DNA from: Pseudomonadales bacterium
Lineage (GTDB): Bacteria; Pseudomonadota; Gammaproteobacteria; Pseudomonadales; Ketobacteraceae
Assembly (NCBI GenBank): GCA_002701845.1
Contig: NZXG01000011.1
Coordinates: forward strand, 22,140 to 86,139
Direction of reading: 5' to 3'
Length of the DNA stretch: 64,000 nt
Of the stretch, positions 43,099-52,585 are shown one piece after another. Positions within the stretch are counted from its first letter, which is position 1. Every line of letters begins with the position of its first letter. The translations under genes and the position numbers were made by a program. The notes under the pieces were generated by a model. The model was not told the DNA's origin and did not search any database. It worked only from the letters and a program-made list of their open reading frames with translations.

Positions 43099-46050
43099 AT
43101 GACCAGTTATCAGAACATCGAGCAGCAGCAGGAATGCCACAGCAGTTTTCAGTGGCTGCGCAGCGAGCCCATTGAGTCGCTGAATGTGGTGGTTTCCGAG
43201 TACCGGCACCAGGCCACCGGCGCCACCCACTATCATATTGCCGCCGACAACGATGAAAACGTGTTTCTGGTGGCCCTGCGCACTGTGCCCACCGACTCCA
43301 CCGGGGTGGCCCATATTCTGGAACACACAGCACTCTGTGGCAGTGAACGCTATCCGGTGCGGGATCCGTTTTTTATGATGATCCGGCGTTCCCTGAACAC
43401 CTTTATGAACGCCTTCACCGCCAGCGACTGGACCGCGTACCCGTTTGCCACCAAAAATGCCAAGGATTTCGACAATCTGCTGTCGGTGTACCTGGATGCG
43501 GTATTTTTCGCCCGCCTGGACCCGCTGGATTTTGCCCAGGAAGGCTACCGGCTGGACTTTGCCGAGCCGGGCAATGCCCAATCCGATCTGGTCTACAAAG
43601 GGGTGGTATACAATGAAATGAAAGGGGCCATGAGTTCCCCCACCAGCGAGCTCTATCAGCAACTGAGCCGGTACCTGTTCCCCACCACCACCTATCATCA
43701 CAACAGTGGCGGCGACCCGGAAGCGATTCCGGATCTGACCTACGAGCAGCTGCGGGCGTTTTATCAGACCCACTATCATCCCAGCAACGCAGTGTTTATG
43801 ACCTTTGGCGACATGCCCGCCAAAGAGCTGCAGGCCGCCTTTCACGAACGGGCCCTGTGCCGGTTCCAGGCCCTGGACCGCCACATCGCCGTGACCGATG
43901 AAAAGCGCTATTCGGCGCCCCTGAGTGTTGAAACCGCTTACGCCACCGAGTTGGAGGAAGGGGACGCGGTGGACAACAAAACCCACATTGTTCTGGGCTG
44001 GCTGCTGGGCCCCAGCACCGATCTGGAAAGTCAGTTAAAAGCCGAGCTGATGACCGATGTGCTGCTGGACAACAGTGCCGCCCCACTGCGCAAGCTGCTG
44101 GAGACCTGCGGATTGGGAGCGTCCCCCTCCCCCCTCTGCGGCCTGGAGGACTCGAACCGCGAAATGACCTTTATGTGCGGCCTGGAGGGTAGCTCCCCGC
44201 ACCATGCGGCGGAGCTGGAGCAGAAAATCCTGGGGGTGCTGCAACGGGTGGCGGAGGAAGGTGTCAGTCAGGCCCGTCTCGAGGCAGCGCTGCACCAGCT
44301 GGAACTGGGTCAGCGGGAAATCGGTGGGGATCACTTTCCCTACGGCCTGCAACTGATGATGGGCGCCATTCCCACCGCCATTCACCGTGGTGATCCCATC
44401 GCCCTGCTGAATCTGGACCCGGTGCTGGCGGACATGCGGGAACAGATCAAACAACCGGATTTCATGCAGCAGCTGGTGCGGGAGTGGCTGCTGGAGAACC
44501 GCCACCGGGTGCGCCTGGTGATGAAACCCGATGCCGGCCTGGAGGCAACCCGGGAAGCCTATACCAAAGCCAAACTGGCCCGGCTCAAGGCCGGCCTCAA
44601 CGCCACTGAATGCCAGCGTATTATCGATCAGGCCCGGGCCCTGGAGCAGCGCCAGCAGCAACAGGAGGCGGATGAATCCATTCTGCCCAAGGTAGGGCTG
44701 GAAGACGTGCCGGCGGCCATCCCCATGCCCCCCTACACTGAGCACAATCCCGCCAGCGGCAGACACACCTGCTACGCCCGCGGCACCAACGGCCTGGTGT
44801 ACCAACAGGTGGTTTACGATCTGCCCCAGCTGAGTCCGGAGCAGTTGCAGCTGATGCCCCTGTTCACCCGCCTGGTGGGGGAACTGGGGGCCGGCGATCA
44901 GGATTACCTGCGGATCCAGGAGCGGCTGACGGAGGTTACCGGTGGGATTACCGGCTATTCCCAGATGCGGGGCAGCATTGCCGATGAGCAGCGTATCAAA
45001 GGCGTACTGACCTTTTCCGGCAAGGCTCTGACCCGCAATCAGGAACCCCTGGCGGAACTGCTGTATCAGATCGTGGAACAGCCCCGCTACGACGAACACG
45101 AGCACCTGCGGGAGCTGGTGGCTCAGTTGCGGGCGCGCCAGGATCAAAGTATTACCGGCCAGGGCCACTCCCTGGCCATGATGGCCGCCAGCAGCGGCAT
45201 GAATCCGGCCTCGCGGCTGGCCCATGAGGTGGGGGGCCTGGCAGGGATTCGCGCCACCAAGGATCTGGATCACCGACTGCAGGATCCCGCTCAGGTGAAA
45301 CTGCTGGCGGACCGGCTGCAGGCCCTGTCACAAATTCTGCGTTCCGGTCCCCGGCAGTTTCTGGTGGTGGCGGAACAGGACGCCACCGCAAGCTGCAGCG
45401 GGCACCTGGACCGGCACTGGCAGCACCAGCCCGCCGGCACCGCCGCCCCCCTGCAACTGGGCACGGTGCGGCAACAGGTGCGTCAGGCCTGGCTTACCAG
45501 CACCCAGGTAAACTTCTGCGCCAAGGCCTACCCCACGGTACCCGCCGACCATCCGGACTCACCGGTGTTGTCGGTGCTGGGGGGGGTTCTCCGCAATGGT
45601 TTTCTGCATCGCGCCATTCGCGAACAGGGTGGTGCCTACGGCGGGGGCGCCTCTCAGGAACCAAACATCGCCGCCTTCCGCTTTTTCTCTTATCGGGATC
45701 CGCGCCTCTGTCATACTTTGCAGGATTTCGATGAGGCGGTGGAATGGCTGCTGGCCCGTGAGCACGGCTATCAGCCCCTGGAAGAAGCGATTCTGGGGGT
45801 CATCAGTGCCCTGGACAAACCCAGTTCGCCCGCAGGCGAAGCCCGTCAGGCGTTTCAAAACCGGCTGTTCGGCCGCGACGAGGCCTTTCTTAAGCGGTTC
45901 CGGGAGCGGGTGCTGGCCACCACCGAGGCGGACCTGAAGCGGGTGGCACAGACCTATCTGCAACCCGCAGCCGCCAGTGTGGCGGTGGTGACCCACAAAC
46001 CCGCCTGGGACGGCAGCGGATTGCGGGATTTCGAATTACATCACGTCTGA
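43099..46050 (+). CDS. M16C metalloprotease (presequence-protease / Cym1-like)
   Basis: A protein of 983 residues, the full size of the PreP group. The inverted zinc motif is HILEHTALCGSERYP (His72, Glu75, His76), with the distal Glu in KGVVYNEMKGAMSSP. The C-terminal inactive half has the Arg-Tyr pair region (AIREQGGAYGGGAS). PreP-type enzymes enclose and degrade peptides of up to about 65 residues. There is no signal peptide, so it is cytosolic and probably clears peptides. It stands alone and converges with the exonuclease gene. Confidence 0.93.
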   Translation: MTSYQNIEQQQECHSSFQWLRSEPIESLNVVVSEYRHQATGATHYHIAADNDENVFLVALRTVPTDSTGVAHILEHTALCGSERYPVRDPFFMMIRRSLNTFMNAFTASDWTAYPFATKNAKDFDNLLSVYLDAVFFARLDPLDFAQEGYRLDFAEPGNAQSDLVYKGVVYNEMKGAMSSPTSELYQQLSRYLFPTTTYHHNSGGDPEAIPDLTYEQLRAFYQTHYHPSNAVFMTFGDMPAKELQAAFHERALCRFQALDRHIAVTDEKRYSAPLSVETAYATELEEGDAVDNKTHIVLGWLLGPSTDLESQLKAELMTDVLLDNSAAPLRKLLETCGLGASPSPLCGLEDSNREMTFMCGLEGSSPHHAAELEQKILGVLQRVAEEGVSQARLEAALHQLELGQREIGGDHFPYGLQLMMGAIPTAIHRGDPIALLNLDPVLADMREQIKQPDFMQQLVREWLLENRHRVRLVMKPDAGLEATREAYTKAKLARLKAGLNATECQRIIDQARALEQRQQQQEADESILPKVGLEDVPAAIPMPPYTEHNPASGRHTCYARGTNGLVYQQVVYDLPQLSPEQLQLMPLFTRLVGELGAGDQDYLRIQERLTEVTGGITGYSQMRGSIADEQRIKGVLTFSGKALTRNQEPLAELLYQIVEQPRYDEHEHLRELVAQLRARQDQSITGQGHSLAMMAASSGMNPASRLAHEVGGLAGIRATKDLDHRLQDPAQVKLLADRLQALSQILRSGPRQFLVVAEQDATASCSGHLDRHWQHQPAGTAAPLQLGTVRQQVRQAWLTSTQVNFCAKAYPTVPADHPDSPVLSVLGGVLRNGFLHRAIREQGGAYGGGASQEPNIAAFRFFSYRDPRLCHTLQDFDEAVEWLLAREHGYQPLEEAILGVISALDKPSSPAGEARQAFQNRLFGRDEAFLKRFRERVLATTEADLKRVAQTYLQPAAASVAVVTHKPAWDGSGLRDFELHHV

Positions 46051-46058
46051 CTGCGGCC

Positions 46059-46613
46059 TCAGGAGCCGGCCCGGTGCAGGTTGATCTTGCGGGTACCCGC
46101 CGGGCCGGCATCGGTCTCCAGCTCGGCCTGGGGGTTCTTCAGGTGAATAAAGGTTTTCTGAATCACCATGGCATCAGTGCCCGCCCGGTGCTGTACCATA
46201 CCGGTGAGTCGGAGCACTTCCTCCCGCTCACCGGACCACTGGTTTAACTCCGCTTCCGCCAGCAACCCGTAAATGGTATCCAGCTTGAACCCCTGCAACA
46301 CCCCGGCCTCGTGGAACAACAGCGCCAGCCAGGTGCGGTCCACCCCCCAGCCATCGCTATACACCACCTGCCCCGCCAACAGTTCGTTCAGTTCGTCAGC
46401 CACTTCCCGGGGGCTGCGCCCCTGTTCCAGCAGCTGCTCACGGGATATGCCATGCACCTGCTCGGCGGACGCCTGCCAGTGGGTCCAGTGCGCCAAAGGT
46501 CGAATCAACCACACGTGCAAGGTGCCATCGGGCATGGCCACCCCGATCTCAATGGGATAGCTGCCAGTGCCGAAGCCGGAGGCCTCAATGTCAAGAATGA
46601 TGGGTATATCCAC
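46059..46613 (-). CDS. DEDDh 3'-5' exonuclease
   Basis: A protein of 184 residues from GTG 46613, with GGGG six to seven bases upstream; a frame extension to GTG 46676 adds 21 unconserved residues. The four metal ligands are visible: Asp8 and Glu10 in LDIEASGFG, an Asp in WGVDRTWL and His/Asp in QHRAGTDAMV, with HGISREQL typical of the DnaQ/ExoX group. The target could be DNA or RNA. It is a stand-alone single-domain enzyme. Its upstream region holds a cluster of DnaA-like boxes. Confidence 0.85.
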   Translation of the reverse strand: MDIPIILDIEASGFGTGSYPIEIGVAMPDGTLHVWLIRPLAHWTHWQASAEQVHGISREQLLEQGRSPREVADELNELLAGQVVYSDGWGVDRTWLALLFHEAGVLQGFKLDTIYGLLAEAELNQWSGEREEVLRLTGMVQHRAGTDAMVIQKTFIHLKNPQAELETDAGPAGTRKINLHRAGS

Positions 46614-46957
46614 GGGTGTCCCCAGCCAGAATGCGCCAGTCTCCGGGCCCCCTGCCGGCCCCGTTGCGCTGATCACTGATTAAGCGTGGAAGTATATCGT
46701 TTTTTGCGTCGCTTTGGATGACGGGTTTTCCACAATTTCTGTGGATAAGTTTGGGGATTGATTTTGGGCAGATGCCGGCAGACGGGATTGCAGCCCGCTT
46801 CCCAGCATTTTGGCTGGTTTTTATGCACTAACTTATCTTTTGGTTTTTCAGGGGCTTAGGGCAGCCATGCCGGTTCTCCACAGATTATGTCAGTTTGTTG
46901 ACAAAAGTTTCTTAGTGGCTGCCGGGCTGTTAATGACAATCACCGGCGAAACAGGCC
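46614..46957. other. Intergenic region with four DnaA-like boxes
   Basis: 344 bases between two minus-strand genes, with no credible ORF. TGTGGATAA at 46740-46748 is a perfect inverted TTATCCACA. TTTTCCACA (46726-46734), TTATGCACT (46821-46829) and TTCTCCACA (46874-46882) each match eight of nine bases. The promoter of the exonuclease gene must be here as well. No intrinsic terminator for the DUF815 gene is seen. Confidence 0.5.
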
Positions 46958-47851
46958 CTAGCCCGTAAGCAACTGCTGACCCACCCAATGCCTGGCGAAT
47001 TGATAGGCAGTACGACCACTGCGGGTACCCCGGTTATCCGCCCAGCGAACGCAAAGCACCTGCAACTCCTGGTCCCAGGGAATCTCCAGTCCCAGAGGCT
47101 CTCCCAACCGCCGCAGCCAGTGCCAGGCAATCTCCAGGTAGTGCTCCTGATTCATGGGATAGAACGACAGCCAAAGACCGAAACGGTCCGACAGGGATAC
47201 CTTCTCCTCCACCACTTCGGTATGGTGAATCTCGGTTTCGCTGTTGCGGGCACCGGCATTATCCGTCATGTACTCGGGCAACAGGTGACGGCGGTTGGAG
47301 GTGGCGTAAATCAGAATATTGTCCGGCGAGTGGTACAAGCCACCGTCCAGGGCACTCTTCAACGCTTTGTAACCCTGGTCCTGGGCCTCGAAGGACAGAT
47401 CATCGCAAAACAGGATAAAGCGGTAGGGGGCGCCGGCCACCGCCGCCACGATGGCCATCAGATCCGCCAGATCCGACTTGTCCACCTGGATAACCCGCAG
47501 CCCCTCACCGGCGTACTCGTTGAGCAGCGCCTGCACCAGGGAGGATTTCCCGGTACCGCGGGCACCGGTGAGCAGCACATTGTTGGCGGGTAAACCCCGC
47601 ACGAATTGCTCGGTGTTTTTGATCGCCAGCGCCTTTTGCCGGTGCACGGCCAGCACATCGTCCAAACTGATATCCGAGAGCCGGTTTACCGCCTGCAGAT
47701 GGCCCTGAAAGCTCTGCCGCACCCAGATTGCCGCCTGTGTCGGGTGCCAGTCCACCGGGTGGGTTTCCGCCGGCAACAGAGGGCTCACCCGATCCAGCAA
47801 CTGTTCCAGTTTGCGGACCAGCCGCGGCAGCGCGAATAAAGGTTGCTTCAC
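46958..47851 (-). CDS. DUF815 AAA-type ATPase
   Basis: A protein of 297 residues starting at GTG 47851, one base after the stop of the TIGR03545 gene, so translation is coupled. Walker A is GARGTGKSS at 96-104, Walker B FILFCDDLSFE, and sensor 1 IYATSNRRHLLPE. This is the DUF815 family, a clade of AAA ATPases of unknown work. The N-terminal 80 residues are helical. The tight link to a membrane-anchored partner suggests that the ATPase serves it, but this is inference. Confidence 0.88.
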   Translation of the reverse strand: MKQPLFALPRLVRKLEQLLDRVSPLLPAETHPVDWHPTQAAIWVRQSFQGHLQAVNRLSDISLDDVLAVHRQKALAIKNTEQFVRGLPANNVLLTGARGTGKSSLVQALLNEYAGEGLRVIQVDKSDLADLMAIVAAVAGAPYRFILFCDDLSFEAQDQGYKALKSALDGGLYHSPDNILIYATSNRRHLLPEYMTDNAGARNSETEIHHTEVVEEKVSLSDRFGLWLSFYPMNQEHYLEIAWHWLRRLGEPLGLEIPWDQELQVLCVRWADNRGTRSGRTAYQFARHWVGQQLLTG

Positions 47852-47852
47852 C

Positions 47853-49502
47853 TTATTTGACCTCTTTCAGCAGCGCCTGAAACTGCTGCAGGCGGGTATC
47901 AGCCTGGCCGGGCAGAGACTGCAGTGCGTTGACTTTCTCTTCAATCGGTCCAACCTGCTCCGTCAGGGCCTGACCCAGTTCCTGTTGCAGTTGCTGCCGC
48001 AGGGCATCGGACCGTTGCTTGAGCTCTTTGCCCAGAGCCTGCTTCAGCACCCCATTGAGGTTGCTGGAAACCTTTAACCCGGGCTGTTGCAAAGTGCCGT
48101 CGGCCCGGGCCTGGAGGCTGAGCCGGTCGAGGGATCCCAGGGCGGTTTTCAGGCTCTGTTGCCACTGGCCCGTGGCGGGCTGCTGCGCCAGATCCAGGTT
48201 GGAAAACACGCCCTCCAGCTTCAGATCCAGTTGCGACATGGCTTTTACGCTGGCCTCAAGGTCCAGGCTAAGCAGGGCCTGTTGCACCATCAGTCCCAGC
48301 TGATCCCCGCCACCCAGTGGCCAGGACTCCAGCGGATTGTTCTTGATACTAAAGCTGAACTCGTCCTGCGCTACCGCGCCCTGCTGATGCTGCAGGCGGC
48401 CGTCAAGCTGAAGCTGCCCCATGCGCTCGCCACTGGCCTGGATATCCACGGTCACCGGCTCCGGCCACAGTGCTGGTGCATCGGACAGATTGGTGATCTC
48501 GCCCGCCACCTGGCCCACACTACCGGCACGCAGGAAAGGCCCACTGATGACGATGCGCCGGGCCAGAAAGTCCGGTGCGGTTTTGGGTTCAACCGGGGTC
48601 TCCGGCGCTGCAATCTCCGCATCCTCGCCCCCCAGCAGCAGGCGGTAATAACCCAGTGCCAGCTCCAGCCACTGCTGCACCTGCTGACTCATCAACTGAT
48701 TGCCCAGCTGCGCCACCATGGAATCCGACAACCCCAGCTGGTCAATGATCTGTGGAACGGATTTGTCTGCCAGCCCCCGCAACTGCTGATACTCCTCCTG
48801 CAGTTGCCGGTACTCCTGACGCAGTGTGTCCCGGGTCTCGCGAATACGTTTCACATCCTGGCGCAGATCATCGCCAATGGCTTTAGCCTGCTGCAGCCGG
48901 GTAACCACATTGCCGGACCTGGCCTCCTCCCAGCGCGCCTGGTATTGTTCCAGCGCCGCTGCGTCGGGCAACTCCGCCAGCGCGTTCTGCCAGCGTTGCT
49001 GACGCTGTGCCAGCAACTCCTGGAAGGCATCCGCCCGGGCTTTGTACAGGGCTTTTTCCTGCTCCACCAGGGTGGCGGGATCAGGCAGGCCCAGGTCCGG
49101 CAGAATAAAGCCGGTGTCCTCCGCGGCGGTGGGTTCCCGCCCCGGTAACGCGCCCGACCGCTCCCGGGGAGTGGCGAAGGCCAGCCCCTCCACCAGCACC
49201 TCATTGAGATACACCTTGCCGCCAAGGGCAGACCACAGGTCCACCTCGGTGGCCAGGTTTTCCACCACCACCGCATTGGTCATGGGCGCCTGCGGATTGG
49301 TAACCGCCAGACGCCGCAACTCCACCCGCCCGGGGAACCAGGAAAAGCCCACGGAATCCAGCTCCACCCGGGCCCCCACGGCATCGGACCCGTAAGATTG
49401 GATGGCCCATTTGATAATGGGACCCGGTAACAACCACAGGCACAGTAACAGTACTACCAGAAATACAACAATCAGAGTGACAAAGCGTTTGATCAATTTC
49501 AT
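47853..49502 (-). CDS. TIGR03545-family AsmA-like membrane-anchored protein
   Basis: A protein of 549 residues. One N-terminal helix (FVTLIVVFLVVLLLCLWLLPG) anchors a large periplasmic part. The start of this part (VGARVELDSVGFSWFPGRVELRRLAVTNPQAPMTNAVVVENLATEVDLWSAL) is AsmA-like; then come a long coiled coil (about 145-270, LRQEYRQLQEEYQQLRG) and another β-rich region to about 480, with a final helical end. AsmA-like proteins carry or shape lipids between membranes. Members of TIGR03545 have no known function. Coupled to the DUF815 ATPase, it may form a two-part envelope machine. Confidence 0.85.
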   Translation of the reverse strand: MKLIKRFVTLIVVFLVVLLLCLWLLPGPIIKWAIQSYGSDAVGARVELDSVGFSWFPGRVELRRLAVTNPQAPMTNAVVVENLATEVDLWSALGGKVYLNEVLVEGLAFATPRERSGALPGREPTAAEDTGFILPDLGLPDPATLVEQEKALYKARADAFQELLAQRQQRWQNALAELPDAAALEQYQARWEEARSGNVVTRLQQAKAIGDDLRQDVKRIRETRDTLRQEYRQLQEEYQQLRGLADKSVPQIIDQLGLSDSMVAQLGNQLMSQQVQQWLELALGYYRLLLGGEDAEIAAPETPVEPKTAPDFLARRIVISGPFLRAGSVGQVAGEITNLSDAPALWPEPVTVDIQASGERMGQLQLDGRLQHQQGAVAQDEFSFSIKNNPLESWPLGGGDQLGLMVQQALLSLDLEASVKAMSQLDLKLEGVFSNLDLAQQPATGQWQQSLKTALGSLDRLSLQARADGTLQQPGLKVSSNLNGVLKQALGKELKQRSDALRQQLQQELGQALTEQVGPIEEKVNALQSLPGQADTRLQQFQALLKEVK

Positions 49503-49575
49503 GGAATCCCTGTTCGTTATCCGTAGGCAGAGCCTATGTTAGCAATCCAAAGCAGACTTGACGATGCGGGCGCCG

Positions 49576-50091
49576 TCACTGCGCCGCCACCGATGGCTTG
49601 CAGGCATCACCGGCGGCATTGATGACGGCCTCCATTCCCCGCACATAACGCAATCCGGTAATCACACCCCCGTCCACCTGCAGCAGCGAAACCTGATCCT
49701 CCCGCACCGGCAGCGCCGCCGTGGCGGCACCATCGTAGTCCAGCCAGATGGGAAACCCGTAGCCGCGCATTTTGGGCACCGCAATAAGTTGGGTGATCAA
49801 CCTCGGCATGCCGCTGACGTCCGCCACGAATATCACCCGGCCGGACTCCAGACAGGTCGGGTCCAGCCGCCGCAGGGCATCACGCACCTGACGGCTGGCA
49901 GCCATGGCATCGGTAAAGATCAGCAACGTCATTTGTTGCTCAAGGGGAAACGGCTGGCCGTACTGATCCTGGAGGCCGGCAAAATCCAGCTGTTCCCCCA
50001 GTGTCAACGCTGGCGGGGGCGCCTGGGTGGCGCAGGCGCTCAGCCAGCAGGCAGGCATCAAAATCCATAGCAGCATTAATTGTCGGCTCAT
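49576..50091 (-). CDS. Thioredoxin-like lipoprotein
   Basis: A protein of 171 residues from ATG 50091, where a lipoprotein signal starts (MLLWILMPACWLSACATQ; Cys in LSAC). After a short Pro-rich spacer the rest has the strand order of a thioredoxin-like domain: LDFAGLQDQYGQPFPLEQQMTLLIFTDAMAASRQVRDALR and FPIWLDYDGAATAALPVREDQVSLLQVDGGVI. The redox CxxC is absent (DAMA), so it is not an active oxidoreductase. It lies 73 bases before the TIGR03545 gene on the same strand and may belong to the same unit. Confidence 0.75.
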   Translation of the reverse strand: MSRQLMLLWILMPACWLSACATQAPPPALTLGEQLDFAGLQDQYGQPFPLEQQMTLLIFTDAMAASRQVRDALRRLDPTCLESGRVIFVADVSGMPRLITQLIAVPKMRGYGFPIWLDYDGAATAALPVREDQVSLLQVDGGVITGLRYVRGMEAVINAAGDACKPSVAAQ

Positions 50092-50297
50092 GACAGTATC
50101 TCTTAGTGGGAACATTTCTGGCCAGGGACGTCTGTTAAGGTGGCAAGCATCAATGGTAAAAAGCCCCGTCCCCGGCGCAACGCCACTCATCCCAATGCTT
50201 GACCCGGTACCACTGAAAATTGTGATGCCGCCGCCGCTGCAGTAAAGTGTGGCCAGACACTCATCAAACCAGCCGCAATACAGCGATAATCAGATAC

Positions 50298-51053
50298 ATG
50301 ACCCGCAGGCCAGGCACCCTTTCCATAGCGTCAAGTCCGCTTCCCGCCCTGGGCAGATTCCTGTTGACCCTGAGCAGCCTGCTCAGTGTCTGCTGGCTAA
50401 GCTGGCATCTGTTGGCGGCGGTGGATTTCGGCTACGGGGCCGGCTACCGTCTGCTCCATATCGAACAACATATCCAGCGCTATGGTCCTGCCAATCGGTT
50501 TCGGCCGGGTTTCGGGCAAACAAACCCGGATCAGCACCACCGCCTGTTCGGCGATATCGTCACCGCGATTCAGTCCGGCGGTGCGGGTCTGCAACAGATT
50601 TATTACCGGACTGGGGACGGTCGCCGTCACCCACTGCTACGGCCGCCGGAAGTACAGCATCTGCAGGACGTGGCCAGGCTGATTACCGCTTTCAATTGGG
50701 CCGGTCTCGCCGGCTCCCTGGCGCTGCTGGTTCTGGCCGACATTTATTATCGCCGGGGCCTGACGCCCCCCACCCCCGGTCGCATGGCCACAGGCCTGCT
50801 AATCAGTATTGCTCTCCTGGCGGTGCTCATGGCTCTGGTGGGCCCGACACGGGTGTTCTACTGGCTGCATACCTGGGTGTTTCCTGCGGATCATCAATGG
50901 TTCTTTTATTATCAGGAATCCCTGATGACCACCCTGATGAAAGCGCCGGACCTGTTTGGCTTTATTGCCGTACTGTGGGGACTGTTGACGCTGGTCCTGT
51001 TCGCTTTGCTGCAATGGGCGCTACACCGGGTTCTCAGGCACCCCGGTCACTAG
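50298..51053 (+). CDS. DUF1461-family membrane protein
   Basis: A protein of 251 residues from ATG 50298; a longer frame begins at 50247 without a ribosome site. Membrane helices fall near residues 20-45, 125-145, 160-180 and 215-240. Between the first and second is an outside loop with YGYGxxY-like and HHRLFGDI segments. The block LHTWVFPADHQWFFYYQESLMTTLMKAPDLFG is typical of DUF1461, where it is thought to form an outer loop and helix. The function is unknown. It is divergent from the lipoprotein gene and converges with the ParA gene. Confidence 0.85.
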   Translation: MTRRPGTLSIASSPLPALGRFLLTLSSLLSVCWLSWHLLAAVDFGYGAGYRLLHIEQHIQRYGPANRFRPGFGQTNPDQHHRLFGDIVTAIQSGGAGLQQIYYRTGDGRRHPLLRPPEVQHLQDVARLITAFNWAGLAGSLALLVLADIYYRRGLTPPTPGRMATGLLISIALLAVLMALVGPTRVFYWLHTWVFPADHQWFFYYQESLMTTLMKAPDLFGFIAVLWGLLTLVLFALLQWALHRVLRHPGH

Positions 51054-51067
51054 CCGGCAAGCACCGG

Positions 51068-51880
51068 TTACACAGTGGCCTTATCGCTGTCCTGCGGTGT
51101 GGTCACCGCAAAGCCAGGATGCAACAACTCAAACAGCGCCATAAACTCGCTGGTGAGTTTGTGTTTGGGCGCAAGATGAACCAGCGGCACGCCGGCATCG
51201 TGGGACTCCCGCATTTTCACCGACGAGGAAATGTAAGTGTCCAGAATGGGTAACCCCTCCTCCCGCAGCTCGTCCACGATACGGGTGGGCAGACTGGCGC
51301 GGGGCTGGAACTGATTGACCACGATACCCTCCACCTCCAGCTCCTCATTATGATCCTGGCGCGTCTCTTCCACGTTTTCGATCAGGTTATACAACGCCTG
51401 GCGGGAGAATTCGTCGCAGTCGAAGGGTATCAGGCAGCTGTCGGCAGCAATCAACGCTGATAAGGTATAAAAGTTAAAGGCCGGAGGGGTGTCGATGTAG
51501 ATCGCGTCGTAGCCGCTGAGTTTGACCAGCGCATCCCGCAATTTAAAAATCTTGTGCTTGGCTTCCAGTTGCGACTGGATTTCCCCCAGTTCCGGATTGG
51601 CGGCAATCACGTGCAGGTTGGCAAATTGGGTGGGGGTGATGAAATCCGCCAGATTCTTTTTGTGTCGATGGCGGAAGGATAAGGTCTGGGCGAAAAAAAC
51701 ACCCACATCGCATTCCCCGGTCTGAAAGTCCCGCCCCAACAAGTACTGGGTGGAGTTGCATTGCGGATCCAGGTCAATCAACAGAGTTTTGAGCCCGCGC
51801 TGGGCACTGATCGCTGCCAGATTGGACGCAATGCTGGATTTTCCCACTCCACCTTTCTGATTAAACACCACTCGGCGCAT
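51068..51880 (-). CDS. ParA-family ATPase without a visible ParB
   Basis: A protein of 270 residues from ATG 51880 behind GGGGAAG. The deviant Walker A KGGVGKSS is at 9-16, Walker A' is LIDLDPQCNSTQYLLG and Walker B DAIYIDTPPAFNF. The size and lack of an N-terminal HTH match small chromosomal ParA-like proteins rather than plasmid-type ParA. No parB or parS is near. Such orphan ParAs place cargo such as chemoreceptor arrays, flagella or granules along the nucleoid. Neighbours include a phasin gene 700 bases away, so granule positioning is one possibility, not shown. Confidence 0.88.
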   Translation of the reverse strand: MRRVVFNQKGGVGKSSIASNLAAISAQRGLKTLLIDLDPQCNSTQYLLGRDFQTGECDVGVFFAQTLSFRHRHKKNLADFITPTQFANLHVIAANPELGEIQSQLEAKHKIFKLRDALVKLSGYDAIYIDTPPAFNFYTLSALIAADSCLIPFDCDEFSRQALYNLIENVEETRQDHNEELEVEGIVVNQFQPRASLPTRIVDELREEGLPILDTYISSSVKMRESHDAGVPLVHLAPKHKLTSEFMALFELLHPGFAVTTPQDSDKATV

Positions 51881-51949
51881 ATCGCTTCCCCGTCGGTTAG
51901 TCCATGACAAGCTGCGCCCATTTTATCGAAGGCCCGGGATGATGTCTCC

Positions 51950-52375
51950 TCAAGTTGGCTTATCGGCCTCCTGGACTTCCGGTGCCAGCACCTGCTCCAG
52001 GGTGGACTCACCCCCCAGCCAGCTCCGCACCCGGGCGCGCACTTTCTGTTCCAGTTCGGGATTGACATAAGCCGCGAGACTGGCGAGGGCAGAAGTGAGC
52101 ACCGCCAGATCGTCCACGAACCCGATCACCGGCGTCAGATCCGGAATCGCGTCCGGCGTCACCACCAGATAGCCGAGTGCCGCCAGCACGCTGGCCCGGG
52201 CCCAGACCGGCAGCTCCGGCGAGCGCGCCAGGTAATAGAGTTGCAGGGCCCGGGAGACCAGATCCAATCCGGCCCGGGCGCCCACCCGCTGCAGCAACGC
52301 CAGCAACAGCGCGGGAGAGTATGCCCGCTGCCAGCGTGCCTGATCAGACCCGGTATCGGGCGTTACCTGTTGCAT
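51950..52375 (-). CDS. DUF1232 / YkvA-family protein
   Basis: A protein of 141 residues from ATG 52375 with GGAGG seven bases upstream. The YkvA core is ARASVLAALGYLVVTPDAIPDLTPVIGFVDDLAVLTSALASL, two hydrophobic helices round a conserved PDxIPD segment. The family is small membrane-associated proteins of unknown role. The gene lies just upstream of the parA gene on the same strand (69 bases) and may share its transcript. Confidence 0.9.
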   Translation of the reverse strand: MQQVTPDTGSDQARWQRAYSPALLLALLQRVGARAGLDLVSRALQLYYLARSPELPVWARASVLAALGYLVVTPDAIPDLTPVIGFVDDLAVLTSALASLAAYVNPELEQKVRARVRSWLGGESTLEQVLAPEVQEADKPT

Positions 52376-52401
52376 ATGGATTCCTCCGACTTGCACCACG
52401 G

Positions 52402-52430
52402 TTGACCTAATTGGTTTTTGCTAATAGTTT
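52402..52430 (+). promoter_or_regulatory. Possible sigma-70 promoter of the phasin gene
   Basis: TTGACC (five of six) and TAGTTT (four of six) are 17 bases apart, in an AT-rich stretch between the divergent YkvA and phasin genes. It is about 155 bases before the ATG, so a nearer promoter may exist. Confidence 0.35.
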
Positions 52431-52585
52431 AAAGACAAGTACCAGTTGCATTCCTGGGTTACTATAACAATAAACTGACCTGACTATCCAATCTTTGGCA
52501 GCCGGTGACCCATTACCGGGTCAACCGCTCTGGATGTCAGCCTTACCCATACCAATAACAAACGCCTGGGGAGCAAGGAACAAGC

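Noticed and set aside
44035..45273. 412-codon minus-strand frame
   Set aside because: Antisense to the M16C protease gene; Gln/Leu/His-rich shadow composition.
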